Shown here: positions 51,395 to 60,334 of the stretch, in pieces
Numbering within the stretch: position 1 is the first letter of the stretch
Layout of the letters: every line of letters begins with the position of its first letter
Source: an uncultured Clostridium sp.
GTDB taxonomy: Bacteria > Bacillota > Clostridia > Peptostreptococcales > Peptostreptococcaceae
NCBI GenBank assembly: GCA_945871955.1
Contig: CAMBXR010000005.1
Location: forward strand, 1 to 64,000
Length of the DNA stretch: 64,000 nt
Reading direction: 5' to 3'
The notes under the pieces: generated by a model
Database searches by the model: none
Told to the model about the DNA's origin: nothing
Seen by the model: only the letters and a program-made list of their open reading frames with translations
Program-made: the position numbers and the translations under genes

Positions 51395-52117
51395 TTATTT
51401 AATATTTTTATTCTTAGATTTTTTTATTTTATTAAATCTACAATTATAGTTACAATACTTACACTGCAATTTCTTATTAGACACTGGTGAAAATCTTTCA
51501 GGATGAACTTTTATCATATATTCCCACTGGAAAAAAACAAAAAGTGATAATACAAATAAACTATAGGTCCAAAAGCTTTTTATAAATACAAGTGGTGTAA
51601 AAAGCATAACATGATCCCAGTTATATATTCTACATTCATTACAACATTTACTTTTAAAGAATAATTTATGAAACGGACACCATATATTTACACAAAACAT
51701 ATCAAACCAATAATAAAACATAAAAACTAGAAATACATATGATTTACTTAAGTTATACTTCTTATATATAACATATATAAATAAATTAAATAAAGTCCAT
51801 ACAATTAGCACCCTTCTAGCTTGTTTATTATGTTTATCAATATACTTGTCTAACTTTTCCTTGTTATAGTTTTCTACCTCTATATAATGTTTTGCAAATA
51901 ATTTGCCATTATATGAATGGTTGTTTGTATATGGAATAATTAAAAATATCATTTCTAAAACTAAATATAACCAAATTATATGGTATATCTTAATATTAAA
52001 TATTATTTTGTAATTTAATATACTAAGTATTATATTATTATCTCTTATAAAGAAAATGATTAATATTATAAACAATATACTTCTAATTATAAATCTAATT
52101 TTTGATTCTTTTCCCAT
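51395..52117 (-). CDS. Polytopic membrane protein with conserved Cys pairs
   Basis: A 240-residue membrane protein with about five helices (about 8-24, 45-63, 102-120, 125-143, 180-198). The loop after helix 4 has NIWCPFHKLFFKSKCCNECRIYNWDH, shown here as CPFHKLF and KCCNECR, and the tail has LQCKYCNYNC. These Cys clusters suggest metal binding or redox chemistry at the membrane. I recall similar clostridial proteins, but no function is known. It ends 14 bases before the SDR gene start, so it is probably in the same transcript. Confidence 0.7.
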   Translation of the reverse strand: MGKESKIRFIIRSILFIILIIFFIRDNNIILSILNYKIIFNIKIYHIIWLYLVLEMIFLIIPYTNNHSYNGKLFAKHYIEVENYNKEKLDKYIDKHNKQARRVLIVWTLFNLFIYVIYKKYNLSKSYVFLVFMFYYWFDMFCVNIWCPFHKLFFKSKCCNECRIYNWDHVMLFTPLVFIKSFWTYSLFVLSLFVFFQWEYMIKVHPERFSPVSNKKLQCKYCNYNCRFNKIKKSKNKNIK

Positions 52118-52167
52118 AATTACTCCTCTATAAAATATATTATTATATTAACCCCTATATAATAAAT

Positions 52168-52776
52168 TTAGCATTTTAAAGTGTATATAACAAATTTTTC
52201 TTTTGGATCATTTTTATATAATTCTTCTATATGTACTTCTTTTTCTAGATAAAAAGGTGTTCTATAATCTAAATACTCTAAATATTCTACAGATGGATAA
52301 TACATAATTATATCCATATTTCTCATATTATTTTCATAAGATTGCAATATATTATCAACAACTTTTGAAAAAATCTGAATAGAGAAGGGATTAAAGAAAT
52401 AAAACTTGTTATCTAAAGGTGAAATTTCGTATTGTTGGGCTAATTCACATACAAAGTTTGTCTTATCCTTTGATTTTTTATGATTCTTTTCATAATTAAT
52501 TTTATTTATTAAGGCCTCTTCATAATATCTTTCATTAATTTCCACTCCTGTAGCATAAGAATGAAAATAGTGATTGATATAAAAAATTAGTCTTCCCATT
52601 CCACATCCAAAATCAACTATATGATCATCCTTACTTAATTTATAATTTTCAAATAATTCTTCCAATGCCATATATAAAGTTGGTTCATAGGGATGATTAT
52701 GAGCTGATGTTTTATTCCAGTTTTGATTTCCTATGGTATTAATATTTAATAATTTATCGTAAAATTTTTCTTTCAT
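52168..52776 (-). CDS. Class I SAM-dependent methyltransferase
   Basis: A 202-residue methyltransferase. SAM motif I is VDFGCGMGRLIFYIN (about 59-73), and the acidic motif II is ATGVEINERYYEEA. FYFFNPFSIQIF takes the place of the usual N/D-PPF/Y. It lacks a target-recognition domain. The substrate is unknown and could be a small molecule, a protein or RNA. The start is ATG at 52776. It lies 50 bases upstream of the membrane-protein gene, in the same direction. Confidence 0.85.
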   Translation of the reverse strand: MKEKFYDKLLNINTIGNQNWNKTSAHNHPYEPTLYMALEELFENYKLSKDDHIVDFGCGMGRLIFYINHYFHSYATGVEINERYYEEALINKINYEKNHKKSKDKTNFVCELAQQYEISPLDNKFYFFNPFSIQIFSKVVDNILQSYENNMRNMDIIMYYPSVEYLEYLDYRTPFYLEKEVHIEELYKNDPKEKFVIYTLKC

Positions 52777-52828
52777 ATATACTCCTATTTCATTAATTTT
52801 ATCTATTAATAATGATATATCAATTGCT

Positions 52829-52870
52829 AAAAAAATAGTAGCCCCAAATCTAAATGGCTACTATTTTTTT
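52829..52870 (-). terminator. Terminator of the isocitrate dehydrogenase operon
   Basis: AAAAAAATAGTAGCC / GGCTACTATTTTTTT with a 12-base loop. Confidence 0.85.
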
Positions 52871-52871
52871 A

Positions 52872-53864
52872 TTATATATATTTAATTATTTCCTCAGTAA
52901 ACTCCTCTGTTGTGGCATTTCCACCTAAGTCTACAGTTAGTTTTTCTCCTTTTAAAAATACTTTTTCCAGTGCATTTTCTATCTTTTTAGCAGCATCGTA
53001 TTCTTTCAAGTGTTTTAACATCATTATGGCAGATTGTATCAAAGCTGTAGGATTGGCTATATTTTGACCTGCAATTTGTGGAGCTGAACCATGTACTGCC
53101 TCAAATACTGCATAATCTCTTCCTATATTGGCCCCAGGAATAATTCCCAGTCCCCCAACCAGACCGGAGCATAAATCTGATAATATATCTCCATATAAAT
53201 TAGGCATTACCATCACATCATAGTTTTCAGGATTTAAAACAAGATTCATGGCAGCGGCATCCACAATTAAATCATCAAATTTTATATCGTATTTTTGTCC
53301 CACCTCTCTAAAAGTATTTAAAAATAATCCATCACTAAGCTTCATTATATTTGCTTTATGAACTCCTGTAACCTTTTGTCTATTATTATCTTTAGCATAT
53401 TTAAATGCAAATTCACAAATTCTCTCACATGCTGGTTTTGTTATTAATTTTATACTTTCTGCACCATAATCTCCTATTTTATGCTCTATTCCTGCGTATA
53501 AATCCTCTGTATTTTCTCTTACTATTATTAAATCCACATCTTCATATCTTGATTTTATTCCTTTAAAGCTTTTTATAGGTCTTAGATTAACATATAAATC
53601 TAGATTTTGTCTTAATGTTACATTTACACTTTTAAATCCTTTTCCAATAGGTGTAGTTATGGGTCCTTTTATTGCTACTTTATTTTTTTTTATGGAATCT
53701 ATAACATAATCAGGTATGGGAGTATTGTATTTTTCTATAACTTCTGTACCTGCTTTTACTTCTTCCCACTTAATATTAACTCCCGTAGCCTCTACTACTT
53801 TTACCATGGCTTTTGTAACTTCTGGTCCTATTCCATCACCTGGTATTAATGTTACAATATGCAT
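52872..53864 (-). CDS. icd: NAD-type isocitrate dehydrogenase
   Basis: A 330-residue beta-decarboxylating dehydrogenase converting isocitrate to 2-oxoglutarate. LIPGDGIGPEV, SVNVTLRQNLDLYVNLRP (substrate Arg), VRENTEDLYAGIEH, the metal Asp in LYGDILSDLCSG, and AVFEAVHGSAPQIAG are typical of NAD-IDH rather than isopropylmalate dehydrogenase. It is the third gene of the operon, 43 bases after aconitase. With the two upstream genes it would make 2-oxoglutarate for glutamate. A homoisocitrate dehydrogenase role is the alternative if the first gene makes homocitrate. Confidence 0.9.
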   Translation of the reverse strand: MHIVTLIPGDGIGPEVTKAMVKVVEATGVNIKWEEVKAGTEVIEKYNTPIPDYVIDSIKKNKVAIKGPITTPIGKGFKSVNVTLRQNLDLYVNLRPIKSFKGIKSRYEDVDLIIVRENTEDLYAGIEHKIGDYGAESIKLITKPACERICEFAFKYAKDNNRQKVTGVHKANIMKLSDGLFLNTFREVGQKYDIKFDDLIVDAAAMNLVLNPENYDVMVMPNLYGDILSDLCSGLVGGLGIIPGANIGRDYAVFEAVHGSAPQIAGQNIANPTALIQSAIMMLKHLKEYDAAKKIENALEKVFLKGEKLTVDLGGNATTEEFTEEIIKYI

Positions 53865-53907
53865 TTTTTCATCTCCCCTATAAAGTTATCATCTTTATTT
53901 TTTCAAT

Positions 53908-55836
53908 TTATTTTTTCAATTTATTTTTAGTATAATTTAATTTTCCACCAGCTTTTATAACTTCAATTTCATATGGTGATAATTCTACTTTTACATAAAA
54001 ATCTTCGCCTTTAGTAGTATTAGTAATTTTTACTTTCCCCTTTTTTAAATCTTCATATAAATTGTTTATTTCAAAATCATCATTTAAATCTATATTATTA
54101 TAATCATTTTCATTATCAAATACCATTGGGATTATACCACTGTTAATTAAATTAGCTTTATGAATTCTTGCAAAACTTTTAGCTAACACAGCTTTTATTC
54201 CCAAATATAAAGGTGCCAATGCTGCATGCTCCCTTGAAGAGCCTTGACCATAATTTTCTCCTCCAACTATAAAGCCACCATTATTCTCTTTTGCTCTTTT
54301 AGGAAATTCTTCATCTACAGTATTAAAGCAATATTCAGATAAATAAGGTATATTACTTCTAAATGGAAGAAGTTTTGCGTTGGATGGCATTATATGATCC
54401 GTTGTTATGTTATCTTGTACTTTTAAAACTACTTTTCCACTTATATTATCTTCTAATAAAGTATTTAGTGGGAAAGGTTTTATATTTGGTCCTCTAACAA
54501 CTTCCACATCCTCAGTATCTTCTACTGGACTTATAATCATAGAGTCATCTATTATAAATTTATCTATTTTTTCATTATCAAATTTAATATTTATACTTCT
54601 TGGATCAGTTAACTCTCCTTTAAGAGCAGATACTGCTGCAACTTCTGGGCTAACTAGATATACTTGAGCAGATAAAGTACCACTTCTTCCATAAAAGTTT
54701 CTATTGAAAGTTCTAAGAGAAACTGCATTGGTTCCTGGTGATTGCCCCATTCCTATACATGGTCCACAAGAGTTTTCTAATATTCTAGCTCCTGCACTTA
54801 TTATATCTGCCAAAGCTCCATTTCTAGCAATCATCTCCATAACTTGTCTAGAACCTGGTGCTATGACTAAACTCACACCTTCAGGAACTTTTTTACCTTT
54901 TAAAATTTGTGCTACTTTCATCAAATCTTCATAAGATGAATTAGTACAACTACCTATGGCAACTTGGTCTACTTTTAAATTTTTTATATCTTTTACTTTT
55001 TTTATATTATCTGGAGAATGTGGCATAGCAACTAAAGGTTCCAGTTCATTTAAATCAATAAAAATCTCTTCATCATAAATAGCATCTTCGTCTGCATAAA
55101 GCTCTATAAAATCATCTTCTCTTCCTTGCGCTTTTAAAAACTCATAAGTTTTTTCATCGCTTGGAAATATGGATGTTGTGGCACCCAGCTCTGCGCCCAT
55201 ATTAGTTATTGTAGCTCTTTGTGGTACAGATAAACTTTTAACACCTTCTCCACAGTATTCAAATACTTTTCCTACACCACCTTTTACAGAGCACTTTCTC
55301 AACACTTCTAAAATTATATCCTTTGAAGATACCATATATGGAAGTTTGCCTTTTAAATTAACTTTTACAACTTTCGGTGCCTTAATACTATAAGCATTTC
55401 CTGCCATAGCAAGGGCCACATCTAGGCCTCCTGCACCAATGGCAATCATTCCCACACCACCTGCTGTAGGTGTATGACTATCAGATCCAAGTAGTGTATC
55501 TCCAGGTGTAGAGAATCTTTCTAGAAATACTTGGTGACATATACCATTTCCCGGTTTTGAAAAATATATTCCATGTTTTTTGGCCACAGTTTGAATATAC
55601 TTATGATCATCTGCATTTTCAAATCCTTGTTGTAACATATTATGATCAACAAAGGCTACACTTCTTTTAGTTTTCACCTTATCTATATCCATGGCTTCAA
55701 GCTGTAAATATGCCATTGTTCCTGTGGAGTCCTGTGTTAAAGTTTGATCTATTTTTATTGATACAAAATTTCCTGGTTTTAAATCACCTTCTACCAAGTG
55801 TTTTTTTAATATCTTATATGTTAAGTTATCTCCCAC
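53908..55836 (-). CDS. Aconitate hydratase
   Basis: A 642-residue aconitase that interconverts citrate and isocitrate on a [4Fe-4S] cluster. The three cluster Cys are visible in AIGSCTNSSYEDL and ENSCGPCIGMGQSPGTN. Active-site blocks are GSDSHTPTAGGVGMIAIGAG, FYGRSGT and NYGQGSSREHAA. The short type (about 640 residues) resembles clostridial and mitochondrial-like aconitases. It is 30 bases after the citrate/homocitrate synthase-like gene, with ribosome binding site GGAGGAAA. Confidence 0.95.
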   Translation of the reverse strand: MGDNLTYKILKKHLVEGDLKPGNFVSIKIDQTLTQDSTGTMAYLQLEAMDIDKVKTKRSVAFVDHNMLQQGFENADDHKYIQTVAKKHGIYFSKPGNGICHQVFLERFSTPGDTLLGSDSHTPTAGGVGMIAIGAGGLDVALAMAGNAYSIKAPKVVKVNLKGKLPYMVSSKDIILEVLRKCSVKGGVGKVFEYCGEGVKSLSVPQRATITNMGAELGATTSIFPSDEKTYEFLKAQGREDDFIELYADEDAIYDEEIFIDLNELEPLVAMPHSPDNIKKVKDIKNLKVDQVAIGSCTNSSYEDLMKVAQILKGKKVPEGVSLVIAPGSRQVMEMIARNGALADIISAGARILENSCGPCIGMGQSPGTNAVSLRTFNRNFYGRSGTLSAQVYLVSPEVAAVSALKGELTDPRSINIKFDNEKIDKFIIDDSMIISPVEDTEDVEVVRGPNIKPFPLNTLLEDNISGKVVLKVQDNITTDHIMPSNAKLLPFRSNIPYLSEYCFNTVDEEFPKRAKENNGGFIVGGENYGQGSSREHAALAPLYLGIKAVLAKSFARIHKANLINSGIIPMVFDNENDYNNIDLNDDFEINNLYEDLKKGKVKITNTTKGEDFYVKVELSPYEIEVIKAGGKLNYTKNKLKK

Positions 55837-55866
55837 CGTATTTCCTCCTATATTCCCTAATAAATT

Positions 55867-57024
55867 TTATATAACAACTCTATTATTTTTTAAATCTTTA
55901 TATATTTCAACTAATTCCTTATCAAATAAATTTCTCTTCATTCTAACAGATGTTTGTCTAACAAGGTCTAACATATTTTCTGCTTCTTCATTTGTAAGTT
56001 CTATATCATATTCTCTAAATTTATTAACTATGGCTGCTTTACCAGAATGTTTTCCTATTACTATTTGTCTTTCCAAGCCTACTTCACTTGGATCAAAAGC
56101 TTCATAGTTTTTAGGATTTTTTATTGCTCCATCTGCATGTATTCCTGATTCATGTCTAAACATATTCGTTCCCACAATAGCTTTCCATGCAGGTAATTCC
56201 CTTCCTGATGCTTGAGATACATATTTTGATATTTCTCTAAATCTAGTTGTATCTATATCAGTTTCATATCCATAGACAAATTTTAGAGCCATTATTACTT
56301 CTTCTAAGGCTGCATTTCCAGCACGCTCTCCAAGACCATTAACTGTTACACCTATATGGTTTGCTCCTCCTACTATTCCTGCTATGGCATTTGCTGTAGC
56401 CATGCCAAAGTCATTATGTGTATGCATTTCTATATCAAAATTTGTAGCTTTATAAATCTTTTCTATTGTTTGTCTTATGGTAAAAGGCTCCATAACTCCC
56501 ACTGTATCACAATATCTAAATCTATCAGCACCAGCTTCTTTAGCTAAATTTATAAATTCAATCAAAAAATCCGTATCTGCCCTTGATGCATCTTCACCAT
56601 TAACCGATATATATAATCCATTTTTCTTGGCATATGTTACTGCATTGTACATATTCTCAAGAACCCATTGTCTAGATTTTTTCAATTTATGTTGTATATG
56701 AATATCAGAAACAGATAGAGATATAGCAACAGCATCAACTCCACAATCTATGGATTGTTCAATATCCTCAATAACAGCTCTATTCCATGCCATAATACTA
56801 GATTTTAAATCTCTTTTGCATATAGCCTTTATTGTAGCCTTTTCATCTCCTCCCATGGTAGGAATACCCACCTCTAACTGATCCACACCCATATCACTTA
56901 ATGTTTGTGCAATAGTTATTTTTTCATGGTTGGCAAAGGCAACTCCTGCTGTTTGTTCTCCATCTCTAAGTGTTGTATCTACTATTTTTATTTCCTTTTC
57001 TCTTATCTTATCTAGTACACACAT
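55867..57024 (-). CDS. Homocitrate / Re-citrate synthase-like enzyme
   Basis: A 385-residue DRE-TIM acyltransferase. IVDTTLRDGEQTAGVAF (metal Asp, catalytic region) opens the barrel; GIPTMGG, HTHNDFGMATANAI (metal His pair) and GLGERAGNAALEEV follow; the lid has RHESGIHADG and GKHSGK. It resembles NifV/AksA homocitrate synthases. Next to aconitase and isocitrate dehydrogenase, it more probably makes citrate, as the related Re-citrate synthase of Clostridium kluyveri does. It is shorter than LeuA, lacking the regulatory domain. The start follows GGGGGAG. No other lysine-by-aminoadipate genes are present; lysine here comes from diaminopimelate. Confidence 0.85.
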   Translation of the reverse strand: MCVLDKIREKEIKIVDTTLRDGEQTAGVAFANHEKITIAQTLSDMGVDQLEVGIPTMGGDEKATIKAICKRDLKSSIMAWNRAVIEDIEQSIDCGVDAVAISLSVSDIHIQHKLKKSRQWVLENMYNAVTYAKKNGLYISVNGEDASRADTDFLIEFINLAKEAGADRFRYCDTVGVMEPFTIRQTIEKIYKATNFDIEMHTHNDFGMATANAIAGIVGGANHIGVTVNGLGERAGNAALEEVIMALKFVYGYETDIDTTRFREISKYVSQASGRELPAWKAIVGTNMFRHESGIHADGAIKNPKNYEAFDPSEVGLERQIVIGKHSGKAAIVNKFREYDIELTNEEAENMLDLVRQTSVRMKRNLFDKELVEIYKDLKNNRVVI

Positions 57025-57337
57025 ACTCTAACTCCCCCTTAAATAAGATTAATTTAAATTATACATTTTTGCATAACTAATTTTATTTTTTTCATTTTAT
57101 CTAATTTGTATAAAATTTTATCCCTAATATAAAAAGCTGTATTAATCAACTATTATTCTTATTTTAGTTTAATTTAATTATAGTATCTTTTTTTATTTTT
57201 TGCATTATGAATCAGATATCTTGCATAATTCATTATAAATCAAAGTATTTTATTTATAATAATGGAATTCACTTTAATAATTATATTTTTTTATGTTTTT
57301 TCCAAATTTTATAAATTAAATTATTAATTACTTATAT
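57025..57337. other. Upstream region of the citrate/aconitase/IDH operon
   Basis: About 310 bp without a gene. It is very AT-rich and contains an inverted ATGAAT...ATTCAT pair inside two TGCAT-like repeats (about 57203-57238). This may be an operator, but I recognise no regulator consensus. Confidence 0.4.
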
Positions 57338-57374
57338 AAAAAGAGTAGTAGAAATTTAAATCTACTACTCTTTT
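57338..57374 (-). terminator. Terminator of the ornithine carbamoyltransferase gene
   Basis: AAAAAGAGTAGTAGA / TCTACTACTCTTTT with an eight-base loop. Confidence 0.9.
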
Positions 57375-57378
57375 CAAT

Positions 57379-58405
57379 TTATTTTTGATGTCCTACACTC
57401 ATATCCACATCAACTAAAGTAGCCACCATAACAGCTTTTATAGTATGCATTCTATTTTCTGCTTCATCAAACACTTTAGAATATTTAGATCTAAATACTT
57501 CATCTGTAACTTCCATTTCTTTAAGCCCAAACTTTTCATATATTTCTTTTGCTACTTTAGTATTTAAATCATGGAAAGAAGGTAAACAGTGAAAAAATAT
57601 AACATCTTCATTTTGGGTTTTCTCAATCATTTTCATATTAACTTGATAATCCTTAAGTAATTTAATTCTTTCTTCGTATTGGTCTTCTTCCCCCATAGAA
57701 ACCCACACATCTGTATAAATAACATCTGCACCTTTTACATCATCTATATTCTCTGTTAAAGTTATACTACCCTTAGATTTTTCTGCTACTTCTCTCATTT
57801 CTTCAAGTAGTTCTTTATTTGGCCATAACTCTTTTGGTGCTAATGAAACAAAATTTATACCAAGTTTTGCACAACCAATCATTAAAGAGTTACCCATATT
57901 ATTTCTTGCATCTCCTACATATACAAACTTTATTTTATCAAAAGATTTATCAACATACTCTGTTACAGTTAGTAAATCAGCTAATATTTGAGTTGGATGA
58001 TAAGCATCAGTTAAACCATTCCATACGGGAACTCCAGAATATTTTGCCAAAATTTCTACTGTTTCTTGTTTATATCCCCTAAATTCTATACCATCATAAA
58101 ATTTACCAAGTACTTTTGCTGTATCTTCAATTGATTCTTTTTTCCCCATATGAGAATCTCCTGGTCCTATGAAAGTTGTATGTGCTCCTTCATCTGTAGC
58201 TGCTACTTCAAAAGAGCATCTAGTTCTTGTAGAGTTTTTTTCAAATATTAATGCAATATTTTTACCTTCTAATAAATTTCCTACTATACCTATTTTCTTT
58301 TTTTGTTTTTAGGTAACTAGATAGAGCTAAAAGATATTTTATTTCTTCCTTTGTAAAATCCTTTAAGGTTAAAAAGCTTCTTCCTTTTAAACTTATTTTA
58401 TTCAT
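57379..58405 (-). pseudogene. argF: Ornithine carbamoyltransferase with a single-base frameshift
   Basis: An OTC gene converting ornithine and carbamoyl phosphate to citrulline, or the reverse in arginine breakdown. The proper start is ATG 58405 (MNKISLKGRSFLTLKDFTKE) after AAAGGGG. That frame stops after 47 codons at 58262. Family sequence resumes one base out of register just after an A7 run (58298-58304): [22 protein letters not shown], then [15 protein letters not shown] and on to the C-terminus. [19 protein letters not shown] and MGNSLMIG are intact. The span of 1027 bases is one more than a 341-codon gene. It is therefore a pseudogene, a sequencing error, or a slippage site. Confidence 0.85.
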
Positions 58406-58445
58406 ATTAATACCCCTTTCAAATATAATGGCCTTTATAATAAAT

Positions 58446-58690
58446 AAAAAACGCCCCTTGGTATAAAACCAAGAGACGATATTTACCGTGTTACCACTCT
58501 AATTGTTAAGATTTACTTAACCACTCAATACCTTAAGGCGGTTAAACCTACTATGCTACTCATTTCACATAATCTTCTCCAAAGTTCTTTTCAGTATAAA
58601 TTTAATTACTAGGCTTCCACCATTCCCAGCTCTCTATAAATTTTATTTATCCTACTCACTTCTTCATTGAATTTATCATATTTATTATAA
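58446..58690 (-). promoter_or_regulatory. T-box leader with an arginine (AGA) specifier
   Basis: The minus strand has the T-box order: stem I with AGAGAGCTGGG and GGTGGAAGCC, a specifier in GAA-A-AGA-AC (AGA, 58586-58588), the antiterminator sequence AGAGTGGTAACACGG (58486-58500), and a terminator CGTCTCTTGGT/ACCAAGGGGCG plus T run (58449-58480). Uncharged tRNA-Arg would prevent termination and allow OTC expression. The specifier is by position and fit to arginine metabolism, not by a folded model. Confidence 0.85.
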
Positions 58691-58746
58691 TAATAGTATT
58701 AATCTTATAATAATATGTCAACTACTTTTTATTTTAAATCTATAAA

Positions 58747-59622
58747 TTATTCATATATAGAATACTTTTCCCAAATTTTTTCTAAGTCATCAAAGTATTT
58801 TTTTATTTCTTCTTTTTCCTTCATACCTACAGATATGGCTAAAGCATTTGCCACAGTCATAGCAGGAACTAAAGAGTCTACAAAAGAAGCCATATTACTT
58901 TTTACTAGTAATGTATTATCAGATAAGCAAGCTACTGGTGCAAAATAACTATCTGTAATAGATATTATATGGGCACCTTTATTCTTAGCATAATCCACAA
59001 CTTGATATGACTTTTTAGAATATCTAGGGAAACTAAATACGATTACTACATCTTCTTCATTAATACGCACTATTTGTTCAAAAATATCTCCCATATCCAT
59101 TCTTATAACATGTACATTATCTAATATTAAGTCTAAATAAAATCCTAAATACTGAGCAATTACATGAGAGCTTCTCATCCCTACAATGTATATTTTTTTC
59201 GCCTTTAATATTTCTTCTGATGCATTTTTAAATGCCTTTGGATCTATTTCATCTAAAGTTCCCCTAATATTATCAATGTCACTTTTTAGAACTTTGCTAA
59301 GTATTGTCGCATCATCAGAATAATCTTCATTTGACATTTCTACCCTTTGAACTGTAGTTAATTTATTTTTAATCAATTCTTGCAGCGCATCTTGTAACTT
59401 AGGATATCCTGAATATCCTAATGCATTGGCAAACCTAACCACAGTAGATTCACTAACTCCTACTGTTTCTCCAAGCTTACTTGCTGTCATAAACGCCACT
59501 TTATCATAATTTTTAATAATATACTGTGCTATAAGTTTTTGACCCTTACTCATTTTAGAGTAACGTGATTGTATAATTGAAATTAATTGTTTGCTATCAT
59601 TTATATTATTTTTCAATTCCAT
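58747..59622 (-). CDS. MurR/RpiR-family transcriptional regulator
   Basis: A 291-residue regulator. The N-terminal HTH_6 domain (about 1-80) has QRYSKMSKGQKLIAQYI-like helices and ASKLGETVGVSESTVVRFANALGYSGYPKLQ. The C-terminal SIS domain (about 125-260) has IYIVGMRSSHVIAQYLGFYL and VIVFSFPRYSKKS, which bind phosphosugars in this family. There is no sugar operon adjacent, so the target is unknown. It is transcribed away from the T-box/OTC unit start, in the same minus direction. The start follows AAAAAGGAG. Confidence 0.93.
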   Translation of the reverse strand: MELKNNINDSKQLISIIQSRYSKMSKGQKLIAQYIIKNYDKVAFMTASKLGETVGVSESTVVRFANALGYSGYPKLQDALQELIKNKLTTVQRVEMSNEDYSDDATILSKVLKSDIDNIRGTLDEIDPKAFKNASEEILKAKKIYIVGMRSSHVIAQYLGFYLDLILDNVHVIRMDMGDIFEQIVRINEEDVVIVFSFPRYSKKSYQVVDYAKNKGAHIISITDSYFAPVACLSDNTLLVKSNMASFVDSLVPAMTVANALAISVGMKEKEEIKKYFDDLEKIWEKYSIYE

Positions 59623-59749
59623 AATATGCTCCTTTTTCTTCTGTGAAAAATATGAAATATGTATAAATTAAACATTTATAACTTGATTATATCATTGTTT
59701 ATATAAAGTTATAAACATTATTTCATATTTTGGATAGGCATTGTATTTT

Positions 59750-60325
59750 TTAACCTTTTTTCTCAATTAAAATAAGCTGAGGTGGATTATTAATTTGATT
59801 TGTAAATTGCATATGTAGCACATTAAATTCCTTTTGATCTAAGTTGTTTAAGTATTCACATATATAATCCTTCTCTTCCATTCCACCTTCATGACCAATA
59901 TATGCTGCTATACTTATTACTCCATTTGGTTTTAGCAAATTTAAACTTTTTTTTATTGCTTGTAGTGTAGTATCTGGTTTAGTTATAACTACATGTTTTG
60001 CTCTAGGTAAATATCCTAAATTAAAAACTACACAAGCTACTTCTTCATCTACATATTTATCTAAGTTTTCATGACCATCAAGAATTAATTCTACTCTATC
60101 TGTCATATTATCTCTTTCTACTTTTTTTCTTGTAGATTTGATAGCTTCTTCTTGTACGTCAAAGGCATATACTTTTCCACCTTCTCCTACTAAATTACCT
60201 AAGTATACAGTATCATAACCATTTCCCATAGTAGCGTCAATTACCACATCACCCTTATTAACAACTTTTTCTAAGAATATTTTATTTACTTCAGTTATTT
60301 TATTTATATATTTTGCTCTTAACAT
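59750..60325 (-). CDS. mnmM: tRNA (mnm5s2U34) methyltransferase, MnmM/YtqB
   Basis: A 191-residue SAM-dependent methyltransferase. VIDATMGNGYDTVYLGNLVG is motif I; YAFDVQEEAI is the acidic strand; VFNLGYLPRAKH is the family signature of YtqB/MnmM. In Gram-positive bacteria MnmM completes mnm5U34 in place of the MnmC methyltransferase domain. The C-terminus (NPPQLILIEKK) is typical. It lies 9 bases after the pseudouridine synthase gene stop, so the two are probably one operon with a shared tRNA/rRNA-modification theme. Confidence 0.9.
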   Translation of the reverse strand: MLRAKYINKITEVNKIFLEKVVNKGDVVIDATMGNGYDTVYLGNLVGEGGKVYAFDVQEEAIKSTRKKVERDNMTDRVELILDGHENLDKYVDEEVACVVFNLGYLPRAKHVVITKPDTTLQAIKKSLNLLKPNGVISIAAYIGHEGGMEEKDYICEYLNNLDQKEFNVLHMQFTNQINNPPQLILIEKKG

Positions 60326-60334
60326 AATTCACCT

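Noticed and set aside
58747..59622. RpiR-family gene as the regulator of the OTC unit
   Set aside because: The OTC gene already has a T-box, and the regulator's sugar-phosphate domain does not suit arginine control.
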